Below, piece by piece: positions 23,801-32,912 of a stretch of 64,000 bases of DNA. Source of the DNA: Bacillota bacterium (GTDB taxonomy: Bacteria; Bacillota_E; JAJZYS01; JAJYTV01). The position numbers and the translations under genes were made by a program. Every line of letters starts with the position of its first letter. Position 1 is the stretch's first letter. The notes beneath the pieces were generated by a model. The model was not told where the DNA came from. It ran no database searches and saw only the letters and a program-made list of their open reading frames with translations. The stretch lies in assembly GCA_021845645.1 (NCBI GenBank), contig JAJZVM010000009.1:48950-112949 (forward strand), written 5' to 3'.

Positions 23801-26011
23801 ATGGAAAGGCCAGCCTCAGACCGTTGGCGCATCACGCGGCGGCGCTTCATCGGCGTCTCCACCCTAGCGATCGGCGGCCTGGCAGTTGGGCTCACGGCCC
23901 TCGAGCGCAAGCACGTGCGCACCACCGCACGCACGCTCGAGGCCCTGAGCCCGTCCTCTACCCCCGCGAAGCTGGTTCCGACGGTTTGCCAGGTGTGCTC
24001 CACCCAGTGCGGCATCCTCGCCCATGTGCACAGCGGCAAGATCACGCGCATCACGGGCAACCCGGACGATCCCGTGAGCCAGGGCCGGCTCTGCGCGCGC
24101 GGCCAATCCGGCATGCAGATGGCCTACGACCCGAACCGGCCGCGCCAGCCGCTCAAGCGGGACGCGGCAGGTGAGCTGCGCCCCGTCTCGTGGGACCAGG
24201 CCCTGCGCGAGATCGGCCAGAAGCTCCAGGCGATACGGGCCGCGTCCGGTCCGCAGTCCCTTGTCTTCGTCTCGCACTCGGGACACCCGATGGCCGGCTG
24301 GGAGCAGCGGTTCATGGACGCCTTCGGCTCGCCCAACTGGATCGGCCACGCCGCGACCTGCTTCTCCGCCCGCAACATCGGCTGGACGGCCACGATCGGT
24401 GCCGTGCCGGCCGGAGACTATCTCAACACCCGCTACTACGTCTCGTTCGGCCGGGCGATCATCGACGGCATCTCGAACCCGCAGGTCCAGGGCCTGATGC
24501 AGGCGCACCGCAACGGGGCGCACATCGTGATGTTCGATCCCCGCCTGAGCGACTTCGCCAGCGTCGCCGACGAGTGGCAGCCGGTACGCCCGGGCGCGGA
24601 CCTCGCCGTCGTGCTCGCCATGATGAACGTCATCATCGCACAGAAGCTCTACAGCCCGAGCGTGCCGACCACCACCGTCGGCTTCGACCAGCTCGCGTCG
24701 TCGGTCAAGCCGTATACGCCGGCCTGGGCAGCCGGGAAGTCCGGCATCGACGCGGCCACGATCACCCGCATCGCCCAGGAGCTGGCCGCAGCGGCGCCGG
24801 CCGCATTCGTCGAGCCGGGCTGGCACGGGCCGCAGGGCGGCATGTACTGGAACAGCCTCGCGCTGACGCGCGCGACCGCCTGCCTCAACGCGCTGCTGGG
24901 CAACCTCGGAGCGGTCGGGGGGCTCAAACTGCCCGCGCCGAGCCCGCTCCCGAAGGACGCGGACCTCCCCCTGCTGCAGCCCTCGCCGAAGAAGGTGACC
25001 TTGGCCAGCTTCGACGGCGCCGGCGGCAGCGACTGGCCGCTCGCCAAGGGGTTCGGCCGGGCGCAGATGCTGCCTGAGGTGATCGAGAGCGGCAAGCCCT
25101 ACCCCATCCGCGCGGCGATCATCTGCCACACGAACCCCGTGCGTTCGTACCCGAACGGCGATGCCGTCGTGCGGGCATTGCGCAAGCTCGACCTCGTCGT
25201 CGCGGTCGACTACCAGATGAGCGACACCGCCTGGACGACGGCCGACTACGTCCTGCCGGAATCCACCTATCTCGAGCGGCTGGTGCCGGTCCAGGTCTCG
25301 GGGCCGAACCTCGTGCTGCCTCAGCCGGCGATCCGGCCGGTCCACGACACGCGCGGCGAGGACGAGATCATCCGCGGCATCGCCCAGGCCGCCGGCATCG
25401 GCCACTACTTCAACTACACCCTGGCGCAGTACAACGACGCGCTTCTGACGCCGCTCGGCCTGAGGAGCCAAGACCTCATGGCGGGCGAGGTGAAGATCCC
25501 CCTCGCGGCCAAGAAGCAGGCGTCGATCGCCACCCCTTCAGGCAAGATCGAGCTTGCGTCGTCCGCCATGGCCGCGGCTGGCGCACCCGCCCTGCCGATC
25601 TGGGAGCCGCCCCTCGTCACACCTTCGGCGGGCAACTTCCGCCTGATCACCGGACACGTGCCGATGCACACCAACACGACGACCGGCAACGTCGCCTACC
25701 TCCACGCGCTGATGCCCGAGAACCAGCTCTGGATCCACCCGAGCCGCGCCGGGGCGCTCGGCATCGCCGAGGGCGACCTCGTCGAGGTGCGGTCCGACGT
25801 CGCGAGCCAGCGGCTGCGGGCCCATGTGACCGAGGGCATCGTGCCCGAAGCGGTGTTCATGGCGCACGGCTTCGGCGTCATATCGCCCGCGCAGCGCCTG
25901 GCATACCGCAGGGGCGCGTCGGACGCCGCGCTGGGGGCGATCCGCTCGGCTCCCTTCTCGGGCGCGGCGGCAGCCTGCGAGGTGCTGGTCACCGTGCGAA
26001 AGGTGGCGTGA
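23801..26011 (+). CDS. psrA: Tat-exported molybdopterin oxidoreductase, polysulfide/thiosulfate reductase catalytic subunit
   Basis: 736-residue bisMGD enzyme with a twin-arginine signal (TRRRFIGVSTLAIGGLAVGL), so it acts on the outer side of the membrane. The 4Fe-4S site is C63xxC66xxxC70 plus C98 (RLCARG). A Cys falls in the probable Mo-ligand segment (AATCFSARNIGW), as in Psr/Phs and periplasmic nitrate reductases. Further motifs are FGRAIIDGISNPQ, GWHGPQGGMYWNSLALTRAT, ICHTNPVRSYPNG and HVPMHTNTTTGNVAYLHAL. The following Fe-S and NrfD-like genes point to a PsrABC/PhsABC-type complex reducing polysulfide, thiosulfate or a similar acceptor with quinol. The substrate is not decided by sequence. 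An in-frame ATG at 23777 is an alternative start. Confidence 0.85.
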   Translation: MERPASDRWRITRRRFIGVSTLAIGGLAVGLTALERKHVRTTARTLEALSPSSTPAKLVPTVCQVCSTQCGILAHVHSGKITRITGNPDDPVSQGRLCARGQSGMQMAYDPNRPRQPLKRDAAGELRPVSWDQALREIGQKLQAIRAASGPQSLVFVSHSGHPMAGWEQRFMDAFGSPNWIGHAATCFSARNIGWTATIGAVPAGDYLNTRYYVSFGRAIIDGISNPQVQGLMQAHRNGAHIVMFDPRLSDFASVADEWQPVRPGADLAVVLAMMNVIIAQKLYSPSVPTTTVGFDQLASSVKPYTPAWAAGKSGIDAATITRIAQELAAAAPAAFVEPGWHGPQGGMYWNSLALTRATACLNALLGNLGAVGGLKLPAPSPLPKDADLPLLQPSPKKVTLASFDGAGGSDWPLAKGFGRAQMLPEVIESGKPYPIRAAIICHTNPVRSYPNGDAVVRALRKLDLVVAVDYQMSDTAWTTADYVLPESTYLERLVPVQVSGPNLVLPQPAIRPVHDTRGEDEIIRGIAQAAGIGHYFNYTLAQYNDALLTPLGLRSQDLMAGEVKIPLAAKKQASIATPSGKIELASSAMAAAGAPALPIWEPPLVTPSAGNFRLITGHVPMHTNTTTGNVAYLHALMPENQLWIHPSRAGALGIAEGDLVEVRSDVASQRLRAHVTEGIVPEAVFMAHGFGVISPAQRLAYRRGASDAALGAIRSAPFSGAAAACEVLVTVRKVA

Positions 26012-26014
26012 ACC

Positions 26015-26557
26015 ATGGCCCACTACGGCATGCTCGTGGATCTCTCGATGTGCGCCCAGTGCTCGGGCTGCACCGTGGCGTGCGAGGCCCTCTACGGACG
26101 CCCGCCAGGGGAGTCCGGGGTGCACCTGCGCAGCTACGAGCGCGGCCAGTTCCCGTCGGTGAAGCGCATCACCCTGCCGGTGCAGTGCATGCAGTGCCAG
26201 AACCCGCCCTGCGTCGCCGTCTGCCCGACCGGCGCGACCTACCAGGACAAGGCCACCGGCACGGTGCAGATCGACGAGAGCCGCTGCGTCGGCTGCCGCT
26301 ACTGCATGACCGCCTGCCCCTACGACGCGAGACAGTACGACCAGGCGTCGGGCGTCGTGGTCAAGTGCACCTTCTGCGTGCAGCGGGTCGCCGAGGGCAA
26401 GGAGCCCGCCTGCGTCGAGACCTGCATCGGCCACGCCCGCGTCTTCGGGGACCTCACTGACCCGACGAGCGACGTCAGCCTCGCGATCGCCGAGCGCCAC
26501 GCCATCCGCCTGAACCCGGAGCTCGGCACACGGCCCAGCGTCTACTACGTCTTCTGA
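26015..26557 (+). CDS. psrB: four-cluster ferredoxin subunit (PsrB/PhsB/NrfC type)
   Basis: 180-residue electron-transfer subunit with four cysteine groups for 4Fe-4S clusters: CAQCSGCTVAC, CMQCQNPPCVAVC, CVGCRYCMTAC and CTFCVQRVAEGKEPAC followed by C in ETCIGH. This is the standard DmsB/PsrB layout. It would pass electrons between the membrane subunit and the catalytic subunit on the outside. It has no signal of its own and would be carried across by the Tat signal of the catalytic subunit. The ATG at 26015 follows the psrA-like stop by 3 bases; the membrane subunit starts 21 bases after its end. Confidence 0.92.
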   Translation: MAHYGMLVDLSMCAQCSGCTVACEALYGRPPGESGVHLRSYERGQFPSVKRITLPVQCMQCQNPPCVAVCPTGATYQDKATGTVQIDESRCVGCRYCMTACPYDARQYDQASGVVVKCTFCVQRVAEGKEPACVETCIGHARVFGDLTDPTSDVSLAIAERHAIRLNPELGTRPSVYYVF

Positions 26558-26578
26558 CGCACGATGAGGTGAAGAGCC

Positions 26579-27469
26579 ATGCCTGAAGCGATCCAGAACA
26601 TGACGCAGACCGTCTGGGGCCTGCCGGTGATCATCTACCTCTTCCTCGCGGGCGTCGGCGCCGGCGCCTACCTGACCTCGTGGTGGAACACGCGGCAGGG
26701 CGGCCGGGGGACGCTCTCCGTCGTCGGGCGCTACCTCGCGGCACCGCTTGTCGCCGTCGGCACGCTGCTCCTCGTCTTCGACCTCGGAGCCGGGCGGATG
26801 CACCTCGGCCGCATCTTCGGCCTCTACAGCCACCCGGAGTCCATCATGAGCCTCGGCACCTGGATCCTGACCATCTTCCTCGTCCTGTCGGTCATCGACG
26901 GCTACGGGCCTCTGATGCGGGTGCGCCGCGCCAAGTGGCTCGGCGCCCTGACGGCCGTGATGGCGGTGGCGGTCGCCATCTACACGGGCGTGCTGCTCGG
27001 CGTCGTGAAGGCGATCCCGCTCTGGAACACGGCCCTCCTGCCGGTGCTCTTCGTGCTCTCGGCCTGCTCGACAGGCATGGCCGCGGCCTTCTTCGTCGCG
27101 CTGCTGGGAGGCCGCCGCAACCTGAGCGACGTCGAGTCCTTCGGCGCCCTGCACATCGGCCTCGTCCTGACGGAAGTCGTGGTGCTCGCGCTGCTCCTGT
27201 TCTTCGCCGCCAACGGTCCGTCCGCCGCCCACTACTCCTACGTGCTGATGGTGAGCGGGCGATACGCGGCCGCGTTCTGGTACGGGCTCGTGGTGCTGGG
27301 GCTCGCGCTGCCGATCGCCTACGCCTGGCTCAGCCGGGCGCGCGGGCTCGTGCGCTACCTGCAGTCTCCTGGCTGGGTGATGCTGGAGTCCCTGCTGGTG
27401 CTGGTCGGCGGCTTCTTCCTGCGCTACCTCGTCGTCTCCGCTGGAGCGGTCGGCCGCATCCTGGGCTGA
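26579..27469 (+). CDS. psrC: NrfD/PsrC-family quinol-interacting membrane subunit
   Basis: 296-residue polytopic membrane protein with about eight helices, of the NrfD/PsrC family that oxidises menaquinol and hands electrons to the Fe-S subunit. Recognisable features are the start VWGLPVIIYLFLAGVGAGAY, the helix with LLVFDLGAGRMHLGRIFGLY, WILTIFLVLSVIDG, and IYTGVLLGVVKAIPLWNTAL. It ends with LVLVGGFFLRYLVVSAGAVG. It closes the three-gene operon and is followed directly by a strong terminator. No haem ligands are needed in this family. Confidence 0.9.
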   Translation: MPEAIQNMTQTVWGLPVIIYLFLAGVGAGAYLTSWWNTRQGGRGTLSVVGRYLAAPLVAVGTLLLVFDLGAGRMHLGRIFGLYSHPESIMSLGTWILTIFLVLSVIDGYGPLMRVRRAKWLGALTAVMAVAVAIYTGVLLGVVKAIPLWNTALLPVLFVLSACSTGMAAAFFVALLGGRRNLSDVESFGALHIGLVLTEVVVLALLLFFAANGPSAAHYSYVLMVSGRYAAAFWYGLVVLGLALPIAYAWLSRARGLVRYLQSPGWVMLESLLVLVGGFFLRYLVVSAGAVGRILG

Positions 27470-27480
27470 CCGGGAGGCCA

Positions 27481-27511
27481 GGGCGCCCGCCTGCGTGACA
27501 GGCGGGCGCCC
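27481..27511 (+). terminator. intrinsic terminator after the sulfur-reductase operon
   Basis: GGGCGCCCGCCTG, loop CGTGA, then the exact complement, followed by TCTTCCT. It lies 11 bases after the psrC stop and 30 bases before the end of the convergent polyferredoxin gene. Confidence 0.88.
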
Positions 27512-27541
27512 TCTTCCTCGCAGTCGGCCGAAGCCGCAGCC

Positions 27542-28750
27542 TCAATCTCCCGGGTCACCCGGCTGCCCTCTGCGCAGCAGGGCTGCGAAGGTGCCCTCGG
27601 CCATCGAGGTGCACCTGCGGCAGGTCGCTTCCCCGTGGTCGGAGAGAAACGTGGCACCGCACCGCGCGCAGTTGCCCCGCCGGCCCTTCAGCAAGGCCTG
27701 CGGGCCTCTGCGCCAGGGCGGCACCGCACGGACCAGGACGCTCGCCCGCTCCGGACAGACGTCGACGCAGAGACGGCACCCGTCGCAGAAGACGGGATCA
27801 AACACGAGAGCGGCGTCGCCTGTTTCGCCATCGCCCTCAGTGCTGCCGGCGCTCCAGCGCAGCGCGGCCTCTGGACAGGCCTCGGCGCATAGGCCGCAGG
27901 CCGTGCACCGCGTCGGATCCAGGGTCAGCTGCCAGAGCGGCAGGTCGCGAGCGAACGGCCCCGACGACTCTGCCGGCAGATGCTCCGCGATGGCCTGGCG
28001 GCGCGGGCTCGGCTCTCGACGCAGCCGCCCCCCGCGCCACGCCTGCCCGGAGGACTCGGGGAGCACTGCCGCGAGGACGTCTTGCCGCGCTTCCCTGCCG
28101 GCGAGCCGGAAGAAGTCCCGACGCGAGAGCCGGGCTCCGCCCGGCTCGGCGGGCTTCCGGGGGGCATCCGCCTTGACGTCCTGCACGCGGATGCGGATGT
28201 CGGCGTTCTCGAGGGCGGCGACGGCCCTCGCGGCCGCCAGGTTCCTCTCGAACGCAGCCTCCCCGCCGGGGATGGGACAAGATGCGCAAAGCCCGCGATA
28301 GACGGTAAGGCTCCGCCCCACCCCTTCCAGCCAGAACGCGGGATCCAGGGCGCCAAGGCACGGTACCCAGGCCTCTGCATCCGCGCCCAGCGCCGCCGCC
28401 GACCCGCACGCGACGGACTGCTGCTTCCCGCCAGGCTGCGGCAGCGGCCGGCGGTCCGAGGTGATCGCCTGGGTCGGGCAGGCCGGTATGCAGAGCCCGC
28501 AACCATTGCACTTCTCCGGGTCGACGCGCGCGGGCGCCGCCTGCTCGGCATCGGGCAGCCGGATCGCGCCAAAGGAACAGGCATCGCCGCACCCGGCGCA
28601 CGTCGAACGACGATGGCGGGCCCGCGTGCAACGATCCGCCAGGACGACCACGGAACCGCGGCCCACGCTCGCCAGAACCCGCTCGACGCTCTCGAGCCCG
28701 CCGGTTCCCGTCAGGGTGTGGCCGAGCAGCCGTCCGATGCCGAAGGCCAT
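27542..28750 (-). CDS. polyferredoxin with an internal twin-arginine-like motif
   Basis: 402-residue Fe-S protein with at least four cysteine groups: CAGCGDAC, CNGCGLCIPACP, CTACGLCAEACP and CDGCRLCVDVCP. A C-terminal zinc-ribbon-like segment CARCGATFLSDHGEATCRRC follows. Two Cys-rich halves flank a middle part holding SRRDFFRLAG, which is a perfect Tat consensus but sits about 200 residues in, so it is unlikely to export the whole chain. Related multi-cluster proteins serve molybdoenzyme operons as electron carriers or maturation factors. The ATG at 28750 is favoured (GCGAGG upstream, start MAFGIGRLL); upstream in-frame codons would add up to 49 residues. It faces the psr operon tail to tail. 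Confidence 0.7.
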   Translation of the reverse strand: MAFGIGRLLGHTLTGTGGLESVERVLASVGRGSVVVLADRCTRARHRRSTCAGCGDACSFGAIRLPDAEQAAPARVDPEKCNGCGLCIPACPTQAITSDRRPLPQPGGKQQSVACGSAAALGADAEAWVPCLGALDPAFWLEGVGRSLTVYRGLCASCPIPGGEAAFERNLAAARAVAALENADIRIRVQDVKADAPRKPAEPGGARLSRRDFFRLAGREARQDVLAAVLPESSGQAWRGGRLRREPSPRRQAIAEHLPAESSGPFARDLPLWQLTLDPTRCTACGLCAEACPEAALRWSAGSTEGDGETGDAALVFDPVFCDGCRLCVDVCPERASVLVRAVPPWRRGPQALLKGRRGNCARCGATFLSDHGEATCRRCTSMAEGTFAALLRRGQPGDPGD

Positions 28751-29160
28751 GTGCTGGGCCTCGCTTTCCCTGAGCCCCCGAGTGATCGCCGCCCTGCGGG
28801 AGCCCTGATCGCCCGCCACTGAATGCCATAGACGCATCGCGTGGATGGAGACGGCTCGCAGGAGAGCCCGGCATCGATGCCCATTCCAGCATCGCACCCC
28901 CAGGTCGCTATGCCAGCGTGCAGATGGCGCCGCCCGCGCCGTCCACGCTATCGGGCGTGACCGCCCTGCCGGTCGCGAGGTGAGGGTACCCGGACCCTGC
29001 CATCAGTCCCTGAGGACTGGGACCAACCCGTCAGGCACAGTCCATCCGCTGACGCGGGCCGACCACACGACGAGGCAGCAAGGGCGCATATGGCGCCGTG
29101 CCCATGCAATCCGCGAGAGGTATGCTATGTGCAGTGCCGGATGTCCAAGGAGGCCAGGCG
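28751..29160. other. spacer between the divergent polyferredoxin and tatA genes
   Basis: About 410 bases with no supported gene. AAGGAGG at 29147-29153 belongs to tatA. No clear promoter or operator motif was recognised. Confidence 0.4.
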
Positions 29161-29358
29161 ATGGATCTTTTCACACCGGTCCATCTTGTCATCATCCTCG
29201 TCGTCGCGCTGCTGATCTTCGGGCCACGGCGGCTTCCGGAGATCGGCGCAGGCATCGGCAAGACGATCAAGGAATTTCGCAAGTCGATGAACGAGATCCA
29301 GCAGGACGTCAGCCTGGAGGCGAAGGCCAAGGACGCCGAAGTGGAGAAGAAGGGGTAA
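29161..29358 (+). CDS. tatA: Sec-independent translocase protein TatA/TatE
   Basis: 65-residue Tat pore component. N-terminal membrane helix (HLVIILVVALLIFGP), the FGPRRLPEIG hinge, an amphipathic helix (GAGIGKTIKEFRKSMNE) and a charged tail. These are all the hallmarks of TatA/E and the usual length. ATG at 29161 with AAGGAGG 7 bases upstream. No tatC is adjacent. Its position beside a Tat-dependent reductase operon suggests it serves export of that enzyme, and a hairpin terminator follows. Confidence 0.93.
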   Translation: MDLFTPVHLVIILVVALLIFGPRRLPEIGAGIGKTIKEFRKSMNEIQQDVSLEAKAKDAEVEKKG

Positions 29359-29413
29359 GGCGAGGATCCATGCGGTTTCCGGACCGCCTCCACGCGGCTG
29401 GTCCGTACACATT

Positions 29414-29446
29414 GTCGGGCGCGCCTTGTTCTGAGGCGCGCCCGAC
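29414..29446 (+). terminator. hairpin terminator after tatA
   Basis: Perfect 12-bp stem GTCGGGCGCGCC with its complement around TTGTTCTGA, 55 bases after the tatA stop. There is no real T-run, so termination strength is uncertain. Confidence 0.65.
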
Positions 29447-29777
29447 CGCTTATACCGACTTCCCACGCGCAAGGCTGCCGGTACGCACGGCGTTGGCCCC
29501 CCCTACCCTGCCTGGCGCCGACAGATCACCCAACTCTAGGCCAATGCGACGGCGCCAGTCTCCCGCTCCGCTGCGGATGAAGGCGCCATGGCAGCCAGAA
29601 TGGTACGCCCGCCGAGCCTCTCGGCCATCAATCGGCGTTGTCTTCGATCCGCGCGTGTCCCGGCTTCGATGCTGGAATGTTTGTGCTGCGCTATGATCTA
29701 TGTGGGGCTGGCGCCGGCTGTCGGCGCCGCGAACCCGACGAAGCTTTCAAAGACGGCTGAACGAAAGGCGGCAGGAG
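29447..29777. other. spacer upstream of the aldo/keto reductase gene
   Basis: About 330 bases with no supported gene. A GGCAGGA ribosome binding site (29770-29776) belongs to the aldo/keto reductase gene. Confidence 0.4.
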
Positions 29778-30758
29778 ATGGAATACGTTCGGCTGGGCAA
29801 CACGGGGCTCGAGGTATCCCGCATCTGCCTCGGTTGCATGAGCTACGGCGTGCCCGAACGGGGCGGCCACAGCTGGTCGTTGAACGAAGAGGAGAGCCGC
29901 CCCTTCTTCCGGAAAGCCCTTGATCTCGGCATCAACTTTTTCGACACGGCCAACGTCTACTCGGACGGCACGAGCGAGGAGATCGTCGGCCGGGCTCTCA
30001 GGGAGCTCACCCACCGCGACGACGTGGTCATCGCGACCAAGGTGCACGGGCGCATGCGCCCAGGCCCCAACGGCGGTGGTCTCTCGCGCAAGGCGATCCT
30101 GACCGAGATCGACCACAGCCTCCTGCGCCTCGGCGTCGACTACGTGGACCTCTACCAGATCCACCGCTGGGACTACGAGACCCCCATCGAGGAGACCCTC
30201 GAGGCCCTGCACGACGTGGTCAAAGCGGGCAAGGCACGCTACATAGGCGCCTCGTCGATGCACGCATGGCAGTTCATGCGGGCGCTCGCCATCCAGCAGC
30301 AAAACGGCTGGTCCCGCTTCGTGTCGATGCAGAACTACCTGAACCTCCTCTACCGGGAGGAGGAGCGGGAGATGCTGCCGCTTTGCAAGGCCGAGGGCAT
30401 CGGCGTAATCCCGTGGAGTCCTCTGGCACGCGGGCGCCTCGCCAGGCCCTGGGACCAGACGACGAACCGCAAGGAACAGGACCCGTTCGGCAAGTCGCTC
30501 TACGAGGCGATGGCGGAGGCCGATCGCCAGGTGGTGGAGCGCGTATCGGAGATCGCCGGACAGCGCGGCGTGCCGATGGCGCAGATCGCGCTCGCCTGGG
30601 TGCTGCAGCGGTCGCCTGTGACAGCGCCGATTGTCGGCGCGACCAAAGTCGCGCATCTCGAGGATGCTCTGGCCGCTCTCGCCATCCATCTCACAGCGGA
30701 TGAGATCGCCATGCTTGAAGAGCCTTACGTGCCGCACCCGGTCCTCGGCTTCCGCTGA
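29778..30758 (+). CDS. aldo/keto reductase
   Basis: 326-residue NAD(P)H-dependent TIM-barrel oxidoreductase of the AKR superfamily. The catalytic tetrad is visible: D56 (FFDTANVY), Y61, K88 (ATKVHG) and H129 (YQIHRWD). The N-terminus MEYVRLGNTGLEVSRICLG and the C-terminal cofactor region TAPIVGATKVAHLEDALAA are standard. Motifs such as IPWSPLARGRL place it near the general-stress/ion-channel-beta-like AKRs. Substrate would be an aldehyde or ketone, not specified by sequence. ATG at 29778. It is the last clear core-like gene before the accessory region. Confidence 0.93.
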   Translation: MEYVRLGNTGLEVSRICLGCMSYGVPERGGHSWSLNEEESRPFFRKALDLGINFFDTANVYSDGTSEEIVGRALRELTHRDDVVIATKVHGRMRPGPNGGGLSRKAILTEIDHSLLRLGVDYVDLYQIHRWDYETPIEETLEALHDVVKAGKARYIGASSMHAWQFMRALAIQQQNGWSRFVSMQNYLNLLYREEEREMLPLCKAEGIGVIPWSPLARGRLARPWDQTTNRKEQDPFGKSLYEAMAEADRQVVERVSEIAGQRGVPMAQIALAWVLQRSPVTAPIVGATKVAHLEDALAALAIHLTADEIAMLEEPYVPHPVLGFR

Positions 30759-31101
30759 GCTTCTCATAGTTGTCCTGGGTCCTTCGCCGGGTGGTCCGGA
30801 TGTTCAATTTGGCACACCCAGCGTCCCCATGCCATGGGCCTGCTAAGTTACGCAGCCCGCCGCAGGTCATGTCTCTGACATGCTGGAAAAGCAGTCAAGC
30901 GACCTCGGACGCAGCGGGGCTCTGGTCTTCGTGTCCCTGCTTGCCCTCTCGGTTGAGGTGGGGGTCTTAGGCCAAGCTGGTCCCGCAAGTGGGCGATTTT
31001 GCACTGCTCAAGAACCCCTGGTATCAGCCCGTCCACCTTACCGTGAACCGGCCTCGTTCATCATGAGGAGGGGCCTGCTGTCGGAGTGCGGGTCCCGGTA
31101 A
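30759..31101. other. spacer, possibly containing a decayed mobile-element end
   Basis: About 340 bases without a gene. TGTTCAATTTGGC near 30800 and TCAACTTTGGC (minus strand, near 31835) flank the DHFR-like gene and resemble the tips of IS-element ends. The match is short and no transposase sequence survives, so this is only a hint. Base composition drops from here onward. Confidence 0.25.
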
Positions 31102-31707
31102 TCAACTCTGTCGAACGCGGTAACACAGGTGGGTCACTCCGTCAGACTCTACGACGCGAGTGCATTCGAGGTCGAACATATGATCATCCAGATTGGCGAA
31201 CAGACGTACGCCGGCGCCTAGAAGGACAGGTACGAGGTTTATATGGATCTCGTCGAGGAGTCCTGCCCTGAGGTACTGCTGGGCGACGTCTGCGGATCCA
31301 ATAGCAATGATGCGTGCCCCAGCGACGGCACGGGCCTGCTTGAGTGCACTCTCAATGCCGTCCGTTACAACCGTCCCGTCGGTACCGGGTCCGATCCAAC
31401 GTTGGGGTGGATTGTGCGTGAGTACGAAGAATGGAGCACCGGTCGGGTGGTGTCCTCCCCATCCATTGGCGATGTCGAACGTTCGCCGACCAGTGATGAT
31501 GGCCCCACAATCGAACATTTCCCTCCCCACTTGTAGACTGCGCTCCGGGGGTTTGAAACGGTCATCTTGACCCAAGCGCTCCGTTCCGGCGGTCCACCAC
31601 TCAAAGAGTCTGGCACCACCTTCACCGAGTGGATTGTCCGGACCATCATTCGGGCCAGCAACGAATCCGTCCAAAGACATGGTCATGTCTACCACGACCT
31701 TGCCCAT
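31102..31707 (-). CDS. dihydrofolate-reductase-fold (RibD C-terminal-like) reductase
   Basis: 201-residue protein of the RibD-C/DHFR-like family (YyaP/YwjB type). Motifs are VVVDMTMSLDGFVAGPNDGP at the N-terminus, AIITGRRTFDIANGWGG, the NADPH-binding IIAIGSADVAQQYLRAGLLD and EIHINLVPVLLGAGVRLF. Members are found in many accessory regions; biochemical roles are mostly unknown and few reduce dihydrofolate efficiently. The ATG at 31707 has GAGGAGGGG upstream and gives the family start MGKVVVDMTMSLDG. No operon partner. Confidence 0.88.
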   Translation of the reverse strand: MGKVVVDMTMSLDGFVAGPNDGPDNPLGEGGARLFEWWTAGTERLGQDDRFKPPERSLQVGREMFDCGAIITGRRTFDIANGWGGHHPTGAPFFVLTHNPPQRWIGPGTDGTVVTDGIESALKQARAVAGARIIAIGSADVAQQYLRAGLLDEIHINLVPVLLGAGVRLFANLDDHMFDLECTRVVESDGVTHLCYRVRQS

Positions 31708-31875
31708 GTTTGCCCCTCCTCGCATATGCCACACTTGGCGCTCATCTTGGCACCCGGACTACGTCCTACTGGGGGCTATCACCCCCAAGTGTCAGCGCGT
31801 CCACCGAACCGGGTCGACCCCAGTGCGTCGGGCCAAAGTTGACCCAGTTCACCATAGCCAGACCTTGATCATCCA

Positions 31876-32778
31876 TCAACCGCTCGTCGGACACGAATGT
31901 CCCGGGGCTTCTCTTCGAGAAAGACTCTGTGGCGCCGCCTCTCCGACTCCGTCCACAAAGGCGATGCAGGCGGCGAGATACTCCTTTGGATCCCGACGGA
32001 ATGCTCCCTCGTGCTCCGCTCCCTCAACAGTATGGAGCCGTGCGCCGGTTATCTGTTGAAGTCGGTCAGCTGCGGCTAGTGGAACCTCCTGATCATTGGT
32101 GCCATGGATCAGAAGCGTAGGAACAGCACAGCGACCCAGTGGTTCGGCGCGAGAACCCGTCAGCATGGACAGCAGACATGGGGCGAGTGCAAGAAGCGGC
32201 GAAGGTACGTGCAGCATGCGTGCAGCTCTTGACGCCACCATCCGACCTGACTCCGGGAAAGCACTGTCAACAACGACTGCTAGAGGCAAGTCGGGCTCCC
32301 GTTGCGCAGCCAGCAGCACCGCATGCCCGCCGGCGGAGAATCCCCACAGTACGATGGGCACCTCAACTCGCCCGCGCACCCATCGCGCCGCCTGCAGCAC
32401 GTCGTCCGCCTCCCGCGCGCCACCGCTGTACATGCGCCGACCACCTACATATCCAAGGTCAAATTGGAGTGTACTTACCCCTGCGTCGCGTAGGGCCTCC
32501 GCGAGTGCCTGGAACGGGACCCAGCGCTCCAGTCCGTTTCCGGCCCAGCCGTGAACCAAGATGATTGCGAGGCGCTCTTTCGGCGCAGAGAGCCACCATC
32601 CGAGCAGCCCCCCGCCGATGTCGACGTCCTGATAGGGATCAGGACAGTGAGCCATCTCGACAGCCCCGCGGACGAGAATATGAGGATATGCCGACACAAG
32701 GGCCACCACGACATTCAGTAAGAGAACCACCCCCGCCGCGAACAGGACAATAGCCAGCATTGCTCCCAGGGGGCTCAC
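31876..32778 (-). CDS. membrane-anchored alpha/beta hydrolase
   Basis: About 300 residues. N-terminal membrane helix (MLAIVLFAAGVVLLLNVVVA) followed by an alpha/beta-hydrolase domain with AIILVHGWAGNGLERW, the nucleophile elbow LWGFSAGGHAVLLA (GxSxG intact), the acid in LIHGTNDQEVPL and the His in GAEHEGAFRRD. The fold resembles the BAAT/abhydrolase-5 group; substrate unknown. The start is the GTG at 32778 or, 18 bases later, an ATG at 32760 with GGGAGC very close. The C-terminal tail (about 20 residues, SLSRREAPGHSCPTSG) looks like read-on sequence. The base composition is lower in G+C than that of the genes left of 31000. Confidence 0.8.
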   Translation of the reverse strand: MSPLGAMLAIVLFAAGVVLLLNVVVALVSAYPHILVRGAVEMAHCPDPYQDVDIGGGLLGWWLSAPKERLAIILVHGWAGNGLERWVPFQALAEALRDAGVSTLQFDLGYVGGRRMYSGGAREADDVLQAARWVRGRVEVPIVLWGFSAGGHAVLLAAQREPDLPLAVVVDSAFPESGRMVASRAARMLHVPSPLLALAPCLLSMLTGSRAEPLGRCAVPTLLIHGTNDQEVPLAAADRLQQITGARLHTVEGAEHEGAFRRDPKEYLAACIAFVDGVGEAAPQSLSRREAPGHSCPTSG

Positions 32779-32912
32779 CTCACCGTTCTTCCCGGTACTT
32801 TCTCGGAGTTCATCTCCAGTGTGATTCGAACCGCTTCTCGAACGTTAGTCCAAGCTTAACTCAGATACCACTCCGATCGGTGAACGCAGGTCGGATGCTA
32901 GGGCATTAGAAG

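Noticed and set aside
30759..31875. DHFR-like gene as cargo of an IS21-like element
   Set aside because: The end-like sequences near 30800 and 31835 share only about ten bases and no transposase sequence remains.
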